Below, piece by piece: positions 45,210-56,014 of a stretch of 64,000 nucleotides of DNA; within the stretch, counting starts at the first letter, position 1; each line of letters starts with the position of its first letter. Position numbers and translations under genes: made by a program. Where the stretch lies: positions 1 through 64,000 of the forward strand of contig NZ_CAJHAZ010000009.1 in the NCBI RefSeq assembly GCF_904846525.1, in the 5' to 3' direction. The stretch is from Psychrobacter sp. 1044 (lineage in GTDB: Bacteria; Pseudomonadota; Gammaproteobacteria; Pseudomonadales; Moraxellaceae). The notes beneath the pieces are model-generated. The model saw only the letters and a list, made by a program, of their open reading frames with translations. It was not told where the DNA came from and did not search any database.

Positions 45210-45660
45210 ATTCTTTTGCCGTTAAGAACAATAGATGCGTCCGTGATTTTTATAAATGTAAACAGGCTAAGCCGATTTTCATCATACATGACGCTTATCA
45301 AAAAACGTTTATTAGAAAATCTCAACAGTAGACGTTTAGACAGCGCACTTAATATTATAGTAAGTTTATTTAACAAAACTGTTCTATGATGAATCGCTAG
45401 CTCTGCCACTATCTACACTACTCGTCAGCGTCTATTTTATTATTCACAATAGGCAATATTGACCAGCAAATTCTAGGTAGCAACGCTTTGTGATCCATAT
45501 ATAAGCTGTTTTTCTGATTTACTATGGACGTGCTATAAATTTTTGTTTATTTATGCTAGGCTACCTTCGCAGGTAGTGTATATATAGCATGTGAATAATG
45601 TGCAATTGCGCTATTTTTTTATATAAAAGATATCCCATTGATTCATAGGAGTGTGCCATT
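45210..45660. other. Long minC-minD spacer
   Basis: A 451-bp AT-rich gap inside the min cluster. A hairpin CTACCT-TCGC-AGGTAG (45561-45576) is followed by TATATATAG. This suggests minDE has its own promoter and leader. No gene recognised. Confidence 0.5.
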
Positions 45661-46476
45661 GTGGCGAAGATAGTTGTAATCACTTCAGGTAAAGGCGGTG
45701 TGGGCAAAACCACGACAAGTGCCTCTTTTGCCGCAGGTTTAGCATTGCGTGGCTATAAGACAGTCGTTATCGATTTTGATGTGGGTCTACGTAATCTAGA
45801 CTTAATCATGGGTTGTGAAAACCGAATTGTTTATGATTTTGTTGATGTCATCACTGGTAGCGCACGCTTGTCGCAAGCACTGGTCAAAGACAAACAGCTT
45901 GAAAACTTGTATATCCTACCCGCCAGTCAAACGCGTGATAAAGACGCCCTGACAGACGAAGGGGTGGCAGAGGTCATGTCTGAGCTGTCTAAACAGTTCG
46001 ACTATATTATCTGTGATTCACCAGCTGGTATTGAGCGCGGTGCACAACTCGCCATGTATCATGCTGATGAAGCGATCATCGTCACCAACCCTGAGATTTC
46101 TTCAGTGCGTGACTCAGACCGTATTATCGGTATCTTGCAAAGCCAGACCAAAAAGGTTGAAGAAAACCAAGGCTCTGTACGTGAGCATTTGATTATTACT
46201 CGTTATAATGCCGAGCGTGCAGCAGCCAACGAGATGATGGACATTGATACCATTTCAAATGATATCCTAAAAGTTCCGTTACTTGGGGTCGTCCCTGAAA
46301 GTCACTCAGTGCTTGAAGCATCTAACCATGGTGAGCCTGTCATTCATTATACCGATTCAGTTGCTGGTCAATGTTATGATGACATCGTCGCCCGCTTCTT
46401 AGGTGAAGAACGCCCACTACGTCATATTGACGTGAAGAAAAAGAGTCTATTACAGCGCTGGTTTGGAGGTCAATGA
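45661..46476 (+). CDS. minD: Septum site-determining ATPase MinD
   Basis: A 271-residue ParA/MinD-type ATPase. Deviant Walker [10 protein letters not shown] at residues 10-18. Conserved blocks: [20 protein letters not shown] and [18 protein letters not shown]. The C-terminal amphipathic helix ends [13 protein letters not shown] for membrane binding. It recruits MinC and oscillates with MinE. The start is GTG with GGAG upstream. It overlaps minE by four bases. Confidence 0.96.
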   Translation: MAKIVVITSGKGGVGKTTTSASFAAGLALRGYKTVVIDFDVGLRNLDLIMGCENRIVYDFVDVITGSARLSQALVKDKQLENLYILPASQTRDKDALTDEGVAEVMSELSKQFDYIICDSPAGIERGAQLAMYHADEAIIVTNPEISSVRDSDRIIGILQSQTKKVEENQGSVREHLIITRYNAERAAANEMMDIDTISNDILKVPLLGVVPESHSVLEASNHGEPVIHYTDSVAGQCYDDIVARFLGEERPLRHIDVKKKSLLQRWFGGQ

Positions 46477-46766
46477 TGACGAAGAAAAAAGGATTTTGGA
46501 GTAGCCTATTTGGTACTGACGACAGTGGTAGCGCAGGTAGCGCTAATATGGCTACTGAGCGTCTTAAGGTTATCGTTGCGAGCGAAAATCGCTTAAACAA
46601 CCGCTTAACAGCTGATCGTATCGAAAAAATGAAACGTGAGATTTTAGAAGTGGTCAACAAATATGTCAATGGCGTACAGATTGATGATGTAAATATCAAT
46701 CATCGTTCTGAGGACAGCCTAGACGTATTAGAGATGAATATCAGTCTACCTGAACACAAAAAATAA
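46473..46766 (+). CDS. minE: Cell division topological specificity factor MinE
   Basis: A 97-residue protein that triggers MinD ATPase activity and drives oscillation. Anti-MinCD region: [16 protein letters not shown]; topological region: [16 protein letters not shown]. Its ATG overlaps the minD stop (ATGA). Confidence 0.95.
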   Translation: MMTKKKGFWSSLFGTDDSGSAGSANMATERLKVIVASENRLNNRLTADRIEKMKREILEVVNKYVNGVQIDDVNINHRSEDSLDVLEMNISLPEHKK

Positions 46767-46784
46767 GCGCTGTCTTAGAAAAAC

Positions 46785-46817
46785 AAAAAGCCCTAAGTAT
46801 CATAACTTAGGGCTTTT
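46785..46817. terminator. Bidirectional terminator after minE
   Basis: AGCCCTAAGT and ACTTAGGGCT form a 10-bp perfect stem with A and T runs on its flanks. It sits between converging minE and the cytochrome b gene. Confidence 0.9.
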
Positions 46818-46874
46818 CTATATGGCATGAAATAGTAGGTTTACCTATAGCAGCCTACGATTATTTTGATACCA

Positions 46875-47402
46875 TTATTTTATACGCGCTATCAAATTAT
46901 CTTTTTTGACAAACTGATGATATAGAGCAGCACCGATATGAATAAGTGTAAAGGCAATAATGGTCGGCCAAATAATATCAGTATGCAGGTCATTATAAAA
47001 GCGTGCCAACCCTCTATCTGGTGTGACAAATACAGGGATTTGAAACAAGCCAAAAATATCGACGGGGCGTCCACCATAAACGGACATCAGCAAACCAGCT
47101 ATTGGCATTGCAATTAATAAGGCATATAAGCCAAAATGCGATAGTTTAGAGGCTAATAACTGCCACTTTGGCATCGGTACAGGTGGCGGCGCCTTAATAA
47201 ATACACGATTAAGCACCCGTGCTATCATCCAACATAACAAACTAATACCAAACGCTTTATGCAACCCAATATAAAGATTGTTATCCAGATTATCGTACAA
47301 CAGAATCATTATCCACGTAACCAACAGTAAAACGGCACTGATCCAGTGAAATATCCGGCTGCTGACTGGCCACTTTGACACATTTGAATTGCTACTATTC
47401 AT
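46875..47402 (-). CDS. Cytochrome b561-family protein
   Basis: A 175-residue inner membrane protein with four helices. Candidate heme ligands are His in RIFHWI, LHKAFG, SKLSHFGLY and FTLIHIGAALYHQF. The YGGRPVDIFGLFQIP loop is typical of CybB-type proteins, which include superoxide oxidase. ATG at 47400-47402 is preceded by AGGAC and preferred over the upstream in-frame GTG/ATG. A single gene. Confidence 0.87.
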   Translation of the reverse strand: MNSSNSNVSKWPVSSRIFHWISAVLLLVTWIMILLYDNLDNNLYIGLHKAFGISLLCWMIARVLNRVFIKAPPPVPMPKWQLLASKLSHFGLYALLIAMPIAGLLMSVYGGRPVDIFGLFQIPVFVTPDRGLARFYNDLHTDIIWPTIIAFTLIHIGAALYHQFVKKDNLIARIK

Positions 47403-47548
47403 GAGCTGTCCTATTACCCTCATCACTAATTATCTATCATCAATGTTATTGACAAAATAACCACTCATTCAACGATTAGCAATCATCAAAGTAATTGGGT
47501 AACCCTATTTCTCTGATAGTAGAAATAAACCCCGATATAAGCGAGAAG

Positions 47549-48064
47549 CTAACTGTCTAAATCGACCAATTGATGCGCAATTTTATCTAAGTCGGGCACC
47601 AAATAAGCCTTATCATCGATCATAACCGTTTGGAAAAGATAGGATAGCATAACGTTTTCATCAAAAGGTAGGGCTGTTTTGTCGCTGTCTATATTATCGG
47701 CATGCTTAGGGCTGTTAAATTGCTCAGGAACGTCAGTATCTTTAACCTCAGAAATACGCACTTGTCGGTGGTGCAGCTCGCCTGCCGTTTGTAAAGCTAA
47801 GCGATGATCGGTAGTATTGCCCTCTAATACAATCATGGTATCTGGCATTTGATCCTGTGGTAGCAGATGACATACTACTATCTTTTGCTGCTGACATTCA
47901 TAGGTTGCCGTGCGCTCATTATAATCATCCACACTCAAAATCAGGCTGCTTGGAATAAGCCAATCAGGTTGGTCAAATGCTGGCACAATAGTGACATCAA
48001 GCATACCGTTATTTGTGGTCAGTAAGCTCACTGCCTCAAACGAATGTTTCAAAATTTGTTTCAT
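47549..48064 (-). CDS. chpC: ChpC-like CheW-type protein
   Basis: A 171-residue divergent CheW-like protein. It has WLIPSSLILSVDDYN, TMIVLEGNTTDHRLAL and VRISEVKDTDVPE, the pattern of ChpC, which is the second CheW homologue in the Pil-Chp system. It would link receptors to ChpA. It is the last gene of the cluster, 17 bp after chpB. Weak conservation makes the call less certain than for the others. Confidence 0.65.
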   Translation of the reverse strand: MKQILKHSFEAVSLLTTNNGMLDVTIVPAFDQPDWLIPSSLILSVDDYNERTATYECQQQKIVVCHLLPQDQMPDTMIVLEGNTTDHRLALQTAGELHHRQVRISEVKDTDVPEQFNSPKHADNIDSDKTALPFDENVMLSYLFQTVMIDDKAYLVPDLDKIAHQLVDLDS

Positions 48065-48081
48065 ACATCGCTCACAATCAG

Positions 48082-49086
48082 TTAATGCAAAGAGGCTACT
48101 ACTAATCTTTCATCAATATAGTCTGTTAGTTTTTGTGCTAAATCCGCTGGACTGCCAATAAAACCACAATACCCTGAATCAATAATCGCCTGAGGTTGAC
48201 TTGGGCAAGCGCTTAAGCTGGGATCTTGCACCCACAATTGACTGTTGTTTTCTTGAATGAGATCCAGATACTGCGAGCCATCATTACCCATACCAGAAAA
48301 TATAATATTGATAAGCTCGCTACCATAAACGTCACTGGTGTTTTTGAGAATCTGACCAATCGCGGGCTTATACTCACCCTCCCAAGCTTGCTCTAGCAAT
48401 ATGACTCGACCGGTAGAGTCACAAACAATCTGTTTATCAATAGGAGCTATAAGACACTGGCCTGCTCTTAAACGCTGCGAAGAAGTAATCACCTGACAAT
48501 GCCAGTCATTATGACGATTCAGGATGCGTGGCAGTGTGCCAATCATCGTTTTATTAAAATGGTGCGCCAGTAAAATACATACCGGTAGCGTCGCCGACAA
48601 GTTATCCAAAAATTCTTTTATAGCACTCGGCCCGCCCATAGAAGCACCCAAAAATACTACGTAGCGCCAGTCTGCATCAGCATTATCAGGTTTGTGCACG
48701 GGTGCATCCATTAAAACGGGTAATGCCAACATATGTGCCAGCTTACGCTTTAATTTGCGCTGCCATTTGGCATATTGCGGCGCTTCATTTAGATAAGGTG
48801 CTTGACTAAAACCCACTAACACCGCAGCAGGTTTAGATGCCGTAGTCGCGGCTACCACACTGTCGTCGTAATCACTATCTATTAGCCAGATGTCAATCGA
48901 GGTATCAGAGCTCCCCTGTTTTTCTTGCAGTTGCGCCCGTGACATACAGCCAACAAGGCTAAAACCACAACTGCGTACAGTATCTGAAAAGGCCATACGC
49001 TGATGATGGTCTTCTGCCACTACCATCACCTTAATATCGTCCTTGTTTTTTCCTCTTAGCGCCAAGACACGTGCATTATCCTTCAT
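48082..49086 (-). CDS. chpB: ChpB-like protein-glutamate methylesterase
   Basis: A 334-residue CheB-type enzyme that removes methyl groups from the receptor PilJ. Response-regulator-like N terminus (acidic Glu25/Asp26 and Asp70 in LIDSDYD). The C-terminal esterase domain has the catalytic triad Ser149 (GASMGGPS), His175/176 (LAHHF), Asp269 (SGMGNDG). Its start overlaps the end of chpA by 11 bp. Confidence 0.9.
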   Translation of the reverse strand: MKDNARVLALRGKNKDDIKVMVVAEDHHQRMAFSDTVRSCGFSLVGCMSRAQLQEKQGSSDTSIDIWLIDSDYDDSVVAATTASKPAAVLVGFSQAPYLNEAPQYAKWQRKLKRKLAHMLALPVLMDAPVHKPDNADADWRYVVFLGASMGGPSAIKEFLDNLSATLPVCILLAHHFNKTMIGTLPRILNRHNDWHCQVITSSQRLRAGQCLIAPIDKQIVCDSTGRVILLEQAWEGEYKPAIGQILKNTSDVYGSELINIIFSGMGNDGSQYLDLIQENNSQLWVQDPSLSACPSQPQAIIDSGYCGFIGSPADLAQKLTDYIDERLVVASLH

Positions 49087-52000
49087 AAGTTACGCTGACC
49101 TTTTGACCCAGTATGTGCTGGATTTTATTAAGTAGCTCTTGTTCTTGGAATGGCTTACCCATGTAATCGTTCACGCCAATCTCTAGTGCACGCTCACGAT
49201 GCTTTTCACCTGTACGTGATGTGATCATGATGATTGGGATATGTTGTAAGCGCTTGCTGTGTCTCACTTGAGTAGCCACCTCGAAACCATCCATGCGTGG
49301 CATTTCAATGTCGAGCAATATCATGTCTGGTATCATGTCTTGTAATATTTCAATTGCATCGATACCATCTTTTGCCACCGCCACAGTAAACCCTTGGCGC
49401 TCTAAGAAACGTGACGTCACTTTACGTACGGTAACAGAGTCATCAACCACTAAAATAGTAGACTTAAACTCTAAACGACTTCGTTTAGAATCAGCAGATT
49501 GTGAGATATTTTTGACCAACTGCGCATTACGCATCAAAGCAATCAAGTCTAAGATAAGCATTACTGAACCATCGCCCATGATAGTCGCTGCTGAAATACC
49601 TGGTAGATTCGATAACTGTTGTCCTAGAGGTTTGACCACGACTTCAATACGTGACCCTGCAATCTGATCAACCTGCAATGCAATATTCTGTCCGCTACGA
49701 TTCTTAATGATAATAAGTGGCAAACTGGTATTGGTATTAACGACCAGTTCATTCAGTTCATTGCCTGACAAAATCTCATTTAAATAACGCACTCGATAAT
49801 CAACATCTTCAAAGTTTAACGTTGCATCACCTGACTGATAATAGTCATAAAGCTTCTCTGGATTAATCCGTACCACACGCTCAATCTGTACCAAAGGTAT
49901 CGCATAATAGCGATCCGCGGCACGCACAACCAATGCATCAGATACCGCAACCGTCAGTGGTAAACGCATCGTAAAGCGTGAGCCTTTACCCAGCTCTGAA
50001 ACAACTGATACAGCGCCACCTAATTGACGAATCTCGCTGATGACCACGTCCATGCCCACGCCACGTCCAGAAATCTGCGTTACTTGCTTACTGGTACTCA
50101 ATCCAGCATGGAAAATATACTGCATGATATCAAGATCAGTTAGGCTGTTATCATTTGCATCAATCAAGCCTTGAGAAATGGCTTTATTACGAACGGCTTC
50201 TACATCGATGCCGCGACCGTCATCTATTAACTGAATGACAATCTCACTACCTTCTCGATTTACCTCAAGAGTAATGCGACCACTACGCTCTTTACCTGCT
50301 TTTAAACGCGTTGAGGTATTTTCGATACCATGATCGACGGCGTTACGGAGCATATGTTCAAGCGGTGAAGTGATGCGCTCTAGAATGGTTCTATCCATCT
50401 CATCATCGGCATTGATGATCGTTAATTCAACAGATTTATTCAGCTCATTGGCAGTTTGTCGTACGATACGCTCAAGACGTGGCGTTAAGCGCGTAAACGG
50501 CACCATACGTGAATTCATAAGCCCATCTTGTAACTCGGTCTGTGTACGAGACAGCTGTAATAAAAGGCTTTCACTGTCTCGTGTTTTTTCTAATAGAGTA
50601 TGATTAATATCAATCAAATCTGAGGCTGACTCTGTCAAAGATTTGGATAACTGATTTAAAGAAGAATATTGATCCATCTCTAGAGGGTCAAACCCTTCAT
50701 GATTAATCAGCTCATCGTCTATCTGCGACAAGATCTGCGCCTCAAGCTCGATTTCCATTCGACGTAACTGATCAGCCAAGCGCTGTACCGTAATACCCAT
50801 ATCTTCGATACTATTGGTCAAGCTACTCATGCCCATATCGATACGAGCACGGTTGATGGCTGACTCACCAGACAGATTAATCATATGCTCGATCAAACCA
50901 CCTGAGATACGAATCATCTCGTTATTATTGGCACTCTGATCTTCCTCACCCGTACTGCTGAGCATAGAAGGCATCTCACTAATATCTTTTGCCAGATACT
51001 GTGAGTCTTGCTGTTCTCTAGCAATAAAGAGCGCTTCATGCTGCGATTGTAGGGATTCTTTAGGGATTTGCTTTAGGCTGTCAGGATTTTTACTAAATTG
51101 CTGCAATGCCTCAATCAATAGCGCAGGCGTCGGTGGATTGACATGTTGTCTAAGGATAGAGATCGCATCAGCAAGCCAGTCATGACTGGCAACCAGCAAC
51201 TCCAATACTTTTTTGGTAGCAGGACGACGATTATCTACAAAATCTGTATAAACCGATTCCATTTCATGTGCCAGATCAGCGATACCAGCTGCGGTGACCA
51301 TTCGTGCGCCACCTTTGATGGTATGCAAATCACGCTGCAATGCCTGTAATGCTGTCGTATTATTGGTATCTTTTAAGAACAGTTGCAGATACTTATTACG
51401 ATTGGTGAGCTCCTCAGCTTCTTCTAAAAACACCGACAATATATCAGGATCTGGCAAACCATTCGCCCATGACTGTTTAATCATCATGTCTAGGCTCAAG
51501 GTATCCGATACGTCAGCGCTGAGGTGAGCGTTGTTAGCCACCCTACTTTGTATTTCAGGTTCGAAGTGGGTTTTCGGTATAGGTATGATTAGCTCTACCG
51601 TTTCTGGCAAGGCTTGGGCTTTTACAAACTGTTGTAGTTGCTCAATCAACGCTGAGGCAAAAAATGATTTTTTATGATTTACGATATGCAGTACTTGCAA
51701 CGACATGGTGTCTTGCACTATTTGCATTATTTCAAGCCATTGTGCTGTCGGTATTCTTCTATTCTCTACAAATGCTTCATAGACACTTTCAGCTTCATGG
51801 GTCAGATCACCAATACTACGAATACCTGCCATTCGCGCACCACCTTTGATAGTGTGCAGATGGCGCTGTAAAACTTTTAGCGCATTGATATTGCTGATAT
51901 CAGCACGCCACTTATTAAAACTCTCATCCAGCGCGGCATCGAGCTCTTGAGCTTCTTCTAAAAATATCTCTAATAGCTCAGCATCAGTATCAATAGATTC

Positions 52001-55000
52001 AAGCTGTAGCTCAGGTGCTGCAACGGCTCTCACGACAAAGATACCCTCATCACCATTGCTATCATCGTCCTGGTAAATACGTTGTAGATCTTCAATAACT
52101 TGTTGGTCAATCTTCAATGACGTGCTACCAGCCAATGCGTCGAACAAACCAACCAATTGAGCATGACCAGCATGTAAAACCGCTTGGGTATCGATATTTC
52201 TTGCTGTATCAATATTATCTTTCAAATAGGCATAAGCGTGACCCAACTCATTGAGAATATAGGTGAATTTTGGAAACGCTTCTGCTTTATTGGCTAAGTA
52301 AGCTATTTGCGATATTTGCTGCGATATATAGCCCTGAACATGTGCTGTCTCAGAATGATTAAGTGCGTCATCTAACTCCCACTCAGCATCCAATAGTTCA
52401 TCAATATTATTATCTAACAACTGCTCTATCGTTGGTTTGTTATCAGCCGTGACCTTATCATCGCTAATGACGTATTGCTCACCAAGCATGGCTTGCAATG
52501 AGGCTATATCTTGCTGACTTTGCGCGTCTTCGATCGATATATTTTGCGGCTGAACGTTTTGCTTGTAGTTGTTTAAATAACCGTCCATTAGCGTAGCAGA
52601 CTTCGCCAATGCTTCTAGATGTTGAGCATTCATGGCAGTATCTTGCTGCTGTAGTAGCTCTAAGCTATGCTCTATCGTTGCGCTAACCTCGCTGATCGCT
52701 GCTAAAGCGCTAGAACCTGAAGCCCCTCGCAAGGTATGAAATGCGCGTACAATCTCATCCGTCACTTCAATATAAGACTGATCTTGATGCTCATCAACGA
52801 ATTGGTCAATATCTTGCAATAGTCCTTCTGCTTCGTCGATAAAAATCTCACAAAACATTTTTTCTTCTTCGCTTTGCGGTGCTAAATAAATAGGCGCTTC
52901 TGCTATCATTTCATTGACAGAATTAATCGTCTGCAGCGTGGTATCTATCTCTGTATTAAGATTATCTTGGGTCGGGCTATGCTCATCAATAGCAGGCGAC
53001 AGTACTGACGCTTGGATGGTCTCATCCTCAGAACTATTTGATGCTTGCTCATACAAGGCAGAATAGCTAAATGCATCCCCTTGCTGTTTGCTATAAGCAT
53101 TAGCGCATGCGATCCATAAAGGCACCATCGCTGGATAATTTTGGCTGTCATTTTCAAATACTGTTAGCATCGCAGGATAGGCAGCTAGCACATCAGCAAT
53201 AAGCTGACGCATATCTGCTGAGACAGTCACACTATGATCCAAAATGCGATTAAGCATATTTTCTATAGCCCAAGCCAGCTCAGCCGTATAATTTGCACCG
53301 ACCATACGACCGGAACCTTTTAAGGTATGGAACCCTCGACGAATATCCACCAATCCGCTTAAGTCAGCTGGCAATAATCGCCAATCTTCATATAAAGGTA
53401 CAATCTCAGCCAATACTTCATCAGCTTCTTCTAAAAATATCTCTTTAATATCAGGATCGGCATCATGAGCATCTGCCGCTAGCTGCTCAGTTTCTTGCAT
53501 AAAGGGTTTGAGTATCGCTGGAATATCAATAGCAGATAAGGAAGCAACAGCAGTGCTCTTTGTACTATCAGCAGTTGTCTCGTTTGACTCATTGCTCATG
53601 TCGAGAGCACTTAGCAATTCAGCATCATCATCAAATGGAGGCGATAGTTCTAATGCTGAGTCTGAATCAGCAGTGACAGCATCTAATATGGTCAGCCCAG
53701 CATTGATAGGTTGCTGTGTCATGAGGTTATGGCTTTGTAGAATAGTGACAGCAGGATCAAAGCTTGGAGATTGTTGTGCTTCAAAATCTACCACTAATGC
53801 TGGTAGACGTTTTGCCGTATTCATCACCAGACTTACAACTTCATCTGTGACAGGCAGCGTTTTATCTAACAGGCGATTGAGCAGATTTTCGATCGACCAT
53901 GCCATCTCGCTGATGCTAAAAGCCCCAACCATACGTCCTGAGCCTTTTAAAGTATGGAACCCTCTACGCACTTCAGTGAGTGGGGTTAAATCCTTTGAGT
54001 CTTGCTGCCAGATATGTAGAAAGTCTTCTAAATCAGCAATGACTTCCGTCACCTCTTCGATAAAGATGTCACGAATCTCTGCGTCCATCTCAAAATTATC
54101 AGGCTTAACTTGCTCACGAGCAAGCGTTAATGGTTCACTCTCGGTACTATCATCATCAGCCGTATCTTGCCCTACCACACGCTCATTATCTACATCAGTC
54201 AAAGCTTGGTTAGCAACATCATTTTGACTATTAGCAGGAGTAATCTCGCCACTATCATCGTAACGCAATACGTTGGTCGCTACGGATTTTTGGGTAAGGA
54301 AAGTGTCTTTAATGGTCTCTGGCGATGCAATATAATGAGTCAGAAGTTGGGCGGCAGTCGCAGTATACTCATTTGCCCGCATTAATAGCTGCGGGTCAAA
54401 AACCTGCTGCGCAAGGTAGTCAAGCAACAATTCAATAGACGTTAGTCCTTCAGCCAATGCCTGAGTCACATCCCAACTGAGTACGTCAATCTCATGAATG
54501 GTCAATTGTGTAAATATACTTGCCATATCATTCATGGTTTGACGAATTGATGGCAATCCCATGTCGGCAAAAGCATCGCCAATATCGGTAAAATCAGCAG
54601 CAATGGGCAGTAAGTCAGTGTCTTGACGCTGTACATATTCATGGAAGCTTTGTTTGACATCTTCTACCGCGATGCGCAGCTCACGTAAACTTCCACCAAC
54701 AGAAGCCGTCGCAGGACTTTCTTCCGACTGCGTGTCAATATCTTCAAACGTTGCAGACAATGTCGTAAAAGAAGCGGCATCCCCTATCTTGAGAGATATC
54801 GTCTGTTCAGTATGATAGATAGCGTTATATAGCTCTTGAAGCTGGCGCTCAATCTGCCATTGTTCTTGTGCAAATCCTGTTTCTGATGATAGAGCCTGCT
54901 CTATGTCTGTAACAATTTCATGTATTTGCGACACGTAATAAGTCCAACCTCGACCTTCGAGTTGACTTTGTATTTTCTGTAAAGGAACAAGAAGCGTGTC

Positions 55001-55984
55001 TGGCTTATCCAAAGTAAAGATAAGTGTCTCAAGCTCACTGAGTATACGTGGTAAAAAGCGTGATCCCGTTGACGACGTTTGCGACAAATTATTTAGAAGT
55101 GACAGAGTGCGCTTGCTACTTTGAGCAAGGCTATTTAGTTCGATATACACCCTTATGATTAAGCTTCGAATAACGCTTGATGACAACTCAGCTTGCTGAG
55201 TGCGAGACTCTATTACTTGATCCAGCTGACTTAGCAATGACGCATAATGCTCAGGTAATGGGGTGTCATTATGAGCAAGGTCATTTAGCCACAGTTCCGT
55301 TAAGTACCAAAGGCGTTGTAAGTCATCATGTTGAATGGTCTGCCATAAGTATTGGCTGACTCTTTCTAGTGTAGTCAATAAGGACGGTTGATTGGTATTG
55401 GCACTCAATAACGCTTGTACTTGCTGTCGCCAAACCAGTAATAATTGTTGATAGTGATAATCAGCTAAATGAGTCGCCGTTCTATTCGCCGGCATCATCA
55501 CTTCGATGCTATTGATACCATCGATAATATGATCATCGATAGCATGATTATTTAGATTCTTATGCTGAGTATTCGCCAAGCTGACCGAGATATCTGGCGC
55601 TACCCCCAGTTTCGATAGTGCTTGAGTAAGCTCGTCAGCAGCATTATCAATTAAAACGGTGTTGTGATTACCCATACCTGCGTATTGATTCAACTCACGC
55701 TGTAGCAAGCGATGAGAAAACTGACCAATGCGGCGGTCGTTAGCAGAAATACGATCGCGACTGCTAACGTCTGCCAGCAAGCTCAGTTTATTGGCAAGAT
55801 CTGCTAATAAATTAAGGCGAATCATCGTTAGCGCGCCGCCAACCTGATGATAATGTTGCACCATCTGCTCGTAATCAGTGCTATCAGCGTCTAACTGCCA
55901 GCCATCAGATATCTGTGATAATTGCTGATTAAACAGTGGTAATAACCACTCAAGCGTCACTATGTCATTGGGCTGGTTTTTCAT
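49076..55984 (-). CDS. chpA: ChpA-like giant hybrid chemosensory histidine kinase
   Basis: A 2302-residue CheA-type kinase of the Pil-Chp pathway. Five canonical Hpt histidines are visible: 677 and 886 (HTLKGSGRMVG), 1083 (HTLRGASGSSAL), 1377 (HTIKGGARMAG) and 1554 (HTIKGGARMVT). A degenerate N-terminal module has HQVGGALTMI near residue 51. Kinase blocks are HMLRNAVDHGIEN (near 1878), DDGRGID and GRGVGMDVV, followed by a CheW-like regulatory domain (to about 2160). The C-terminal receiver domain has LLDIEMPRMDGFEV with the phospho-Asp near 2224. It phosphorylates PilG and PilH to control type IV pili. Pseudomonas ChpA also has many Xpt domains, so this is normal for the family. It overlaps chpB. 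Confidence 0.95.
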   Translation of the reverse strand: MKNQPNDIVTLEWLLPLFNQQLSQISDGWQLDADSTDYEQMVQHYHQVGGALTMIRLNLLADLANKLSLLADVSSRDRISANDRRIGQFSHRLLQRELNQYAGMGNHNTVLIDNAADELTQALSKLGVAPDISVSLANTQHKNLNNHAIDDHIIDGINSIEVMMPANRTATHLADYHYQQLLLVWRQQVQALLSANTNQPSLLTTLERVSQYLWQTIQHDDLQRLWYLTELWLNDLAHNDTPLPEHYASLLSQLDQVIESRTQQAELSSSVIRSLIIRVYIELNSLAQSSKRTLSLLNNLSQTSSTGSRFLPRILSELETLIFTLDKPDTLLVPLQKIQSQLEGRGWTYYVSQIHEIVTDIEQALSSETGFAQEQWQIERQLQELYNAIYHTEQTISLKIGDAASFTTLSATFEDIDTQSEESPATASVGGSLRELRIAVEDVKQSFHEYVQRQDTDLLPIAADFTDIGDAFADMGLPSIRQTMNDMASIFTQLTIHEIDVLSWDVTQALAEGLTSIELLLDYLAQQVFDPQLLMRANEYTATAAQLLTHYIASPETIKDTFLTQKSVATNVLRYDDSGEITPANSQNDVANQALTDVDNERVVGQDTADDDSTESEPLTLAREQVKPDNFEMDAEIRDIFIEEVTEVIADLEDFLHIWQQDSKDLTPLTEVRRGFHTLKGSGRMVGAFSISEMAWSIENLLNRLLDKTLPVTDEVVSLVMNTAKRLPALVVDFEAQQSPSFDPAVTILQSHNLMTQQPINAGLTILDAVTADSDSALELSPPFDDDAELLSALDMSNESNETTADSTKSTAVASLSAIDIPAILKPFMQETEQLAADAHDADPDIKEIFLEEADEVLAEIVPLYEDWRLLPADLSGLVDIRRGFHTLKGSGRMVGANYTAELAWAIENMLNRILDHSVTVSADMRQLIADVLAAYPAMLTVFENDSQNYPAMVPLWIACANAYSKQQGDAFSYSALYEQASNSSEDETIQASVLSPAIDEHSPTQDNLNTEIDTTLQTINSVNEMIAEAPIYLAPQSEEEKMFCEIFIDEAEGLLQDIDQFVDEHQDQSYIEVTDEIVRAFHTLRGASGSSALAAISEVSATIEHSLELLQQQDTAMNAQHLEALAKSATLMDGYLNNYKQNVQPQNISIEDAQSQQDIASLQAMLGEQYVISDDKVTADNKPTIEQLLDNNIDELLDAEWELDDALNHSETAHVQGYISQQISQIAYLANKAEAFPKFTYILNELGHAYAYLKDNIDTARNIDTQAVLHAGHAQLVGLFDALAGSTSLKIDQQVIEDLQRIYQDDDSNGDEGIFVVRAVAAPELQLESIDTDAELLEIFLEEAQELDAALDESFNKWRADISNINALKVLQRHLHTIKGGARMAGIRSIGDLTHEAESVYEAFVENRRIPTAQWLEIMQIVQDTMSLQVLHIVNHKKSFFASALIEQLQQFVKAQALPETVELIIPIPKTHFEPEIQSRVANNAHLSADVSDTLSLDMMIKQSWANGLPDPDILSVFLEEAEELTNRNKYLQLFLKDTNNTTALQALQRDLHTIKGGARMVTAAGIADLAHEMESVYTDFVDNRRPATKKVLELLVASHDWLADAISILRQHVNPPTPALLIEALQQFSKNPDSLKQIPKESLQSQHEALFIAREQQDSQYLAKDISEMPSMLSSTGEEDQSANNNEMIRISGGLIEHMINLSGESAINRARIDMGMSSLTNSIEDMGITVQRLADQLRRMEIELEAQILSQIDDELINHEGFDPLEMDQYSSLNQLSKSLTESASDLIDINHTLLEKTRDSESLLLQLSRTQTELQDGLMNSRMVPFTRLTPRLERIVRQTANELNKSVELTIINADDEMDRTILERITSPLEHMLRNAVDHGIENTSTRLKAGKERSGRITLEVNREGSEIVIQLIDDGRGIDVEAVRNKAISQGLIDANDNSLTDLDIMQYIFHAGLSTSKQVTQISGRGVGMDVVISEIRQLGGAVSVVSELGKGSRFTMRLPLTVAVSDALVVRAADRYYAIPLVQIERVVRINPEKLYDYYQSGDATLNFEDVDYRVRYLNEILSGNELNELVVNTNTSLPLIIIKNRSGQNIALQVDQIAGSRIEVVVKPLGQQLSNLPGISAATIMGDGSVMLILDLIALMRNAQLVKNISQSADSKRSRLEFKSTILVVDDSVTVRKVTSRFLERQGFTVAVAKDGIDAIEILQDMIPDMILLDIEMPRMDGFEVATQVRHSKRLQHIPIIMITSRTGEKHRERALEIGVNDYMGKPFQEQELLNKIQHILGQKVSVTYEG

Positions 55985-56014
55985 AGGGTTATCCTAACTT
56001 GTCTAGGCACTAAT

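Noticed and set aside
53508..54227. Long plus-strand open frame (239 codons) inside chpA
   Set aside because: It is antisense to strongly conserved Hpt coding sequence, and the product is a low-complexity Ser/Arg-rich translation with no ribosome-binding site.
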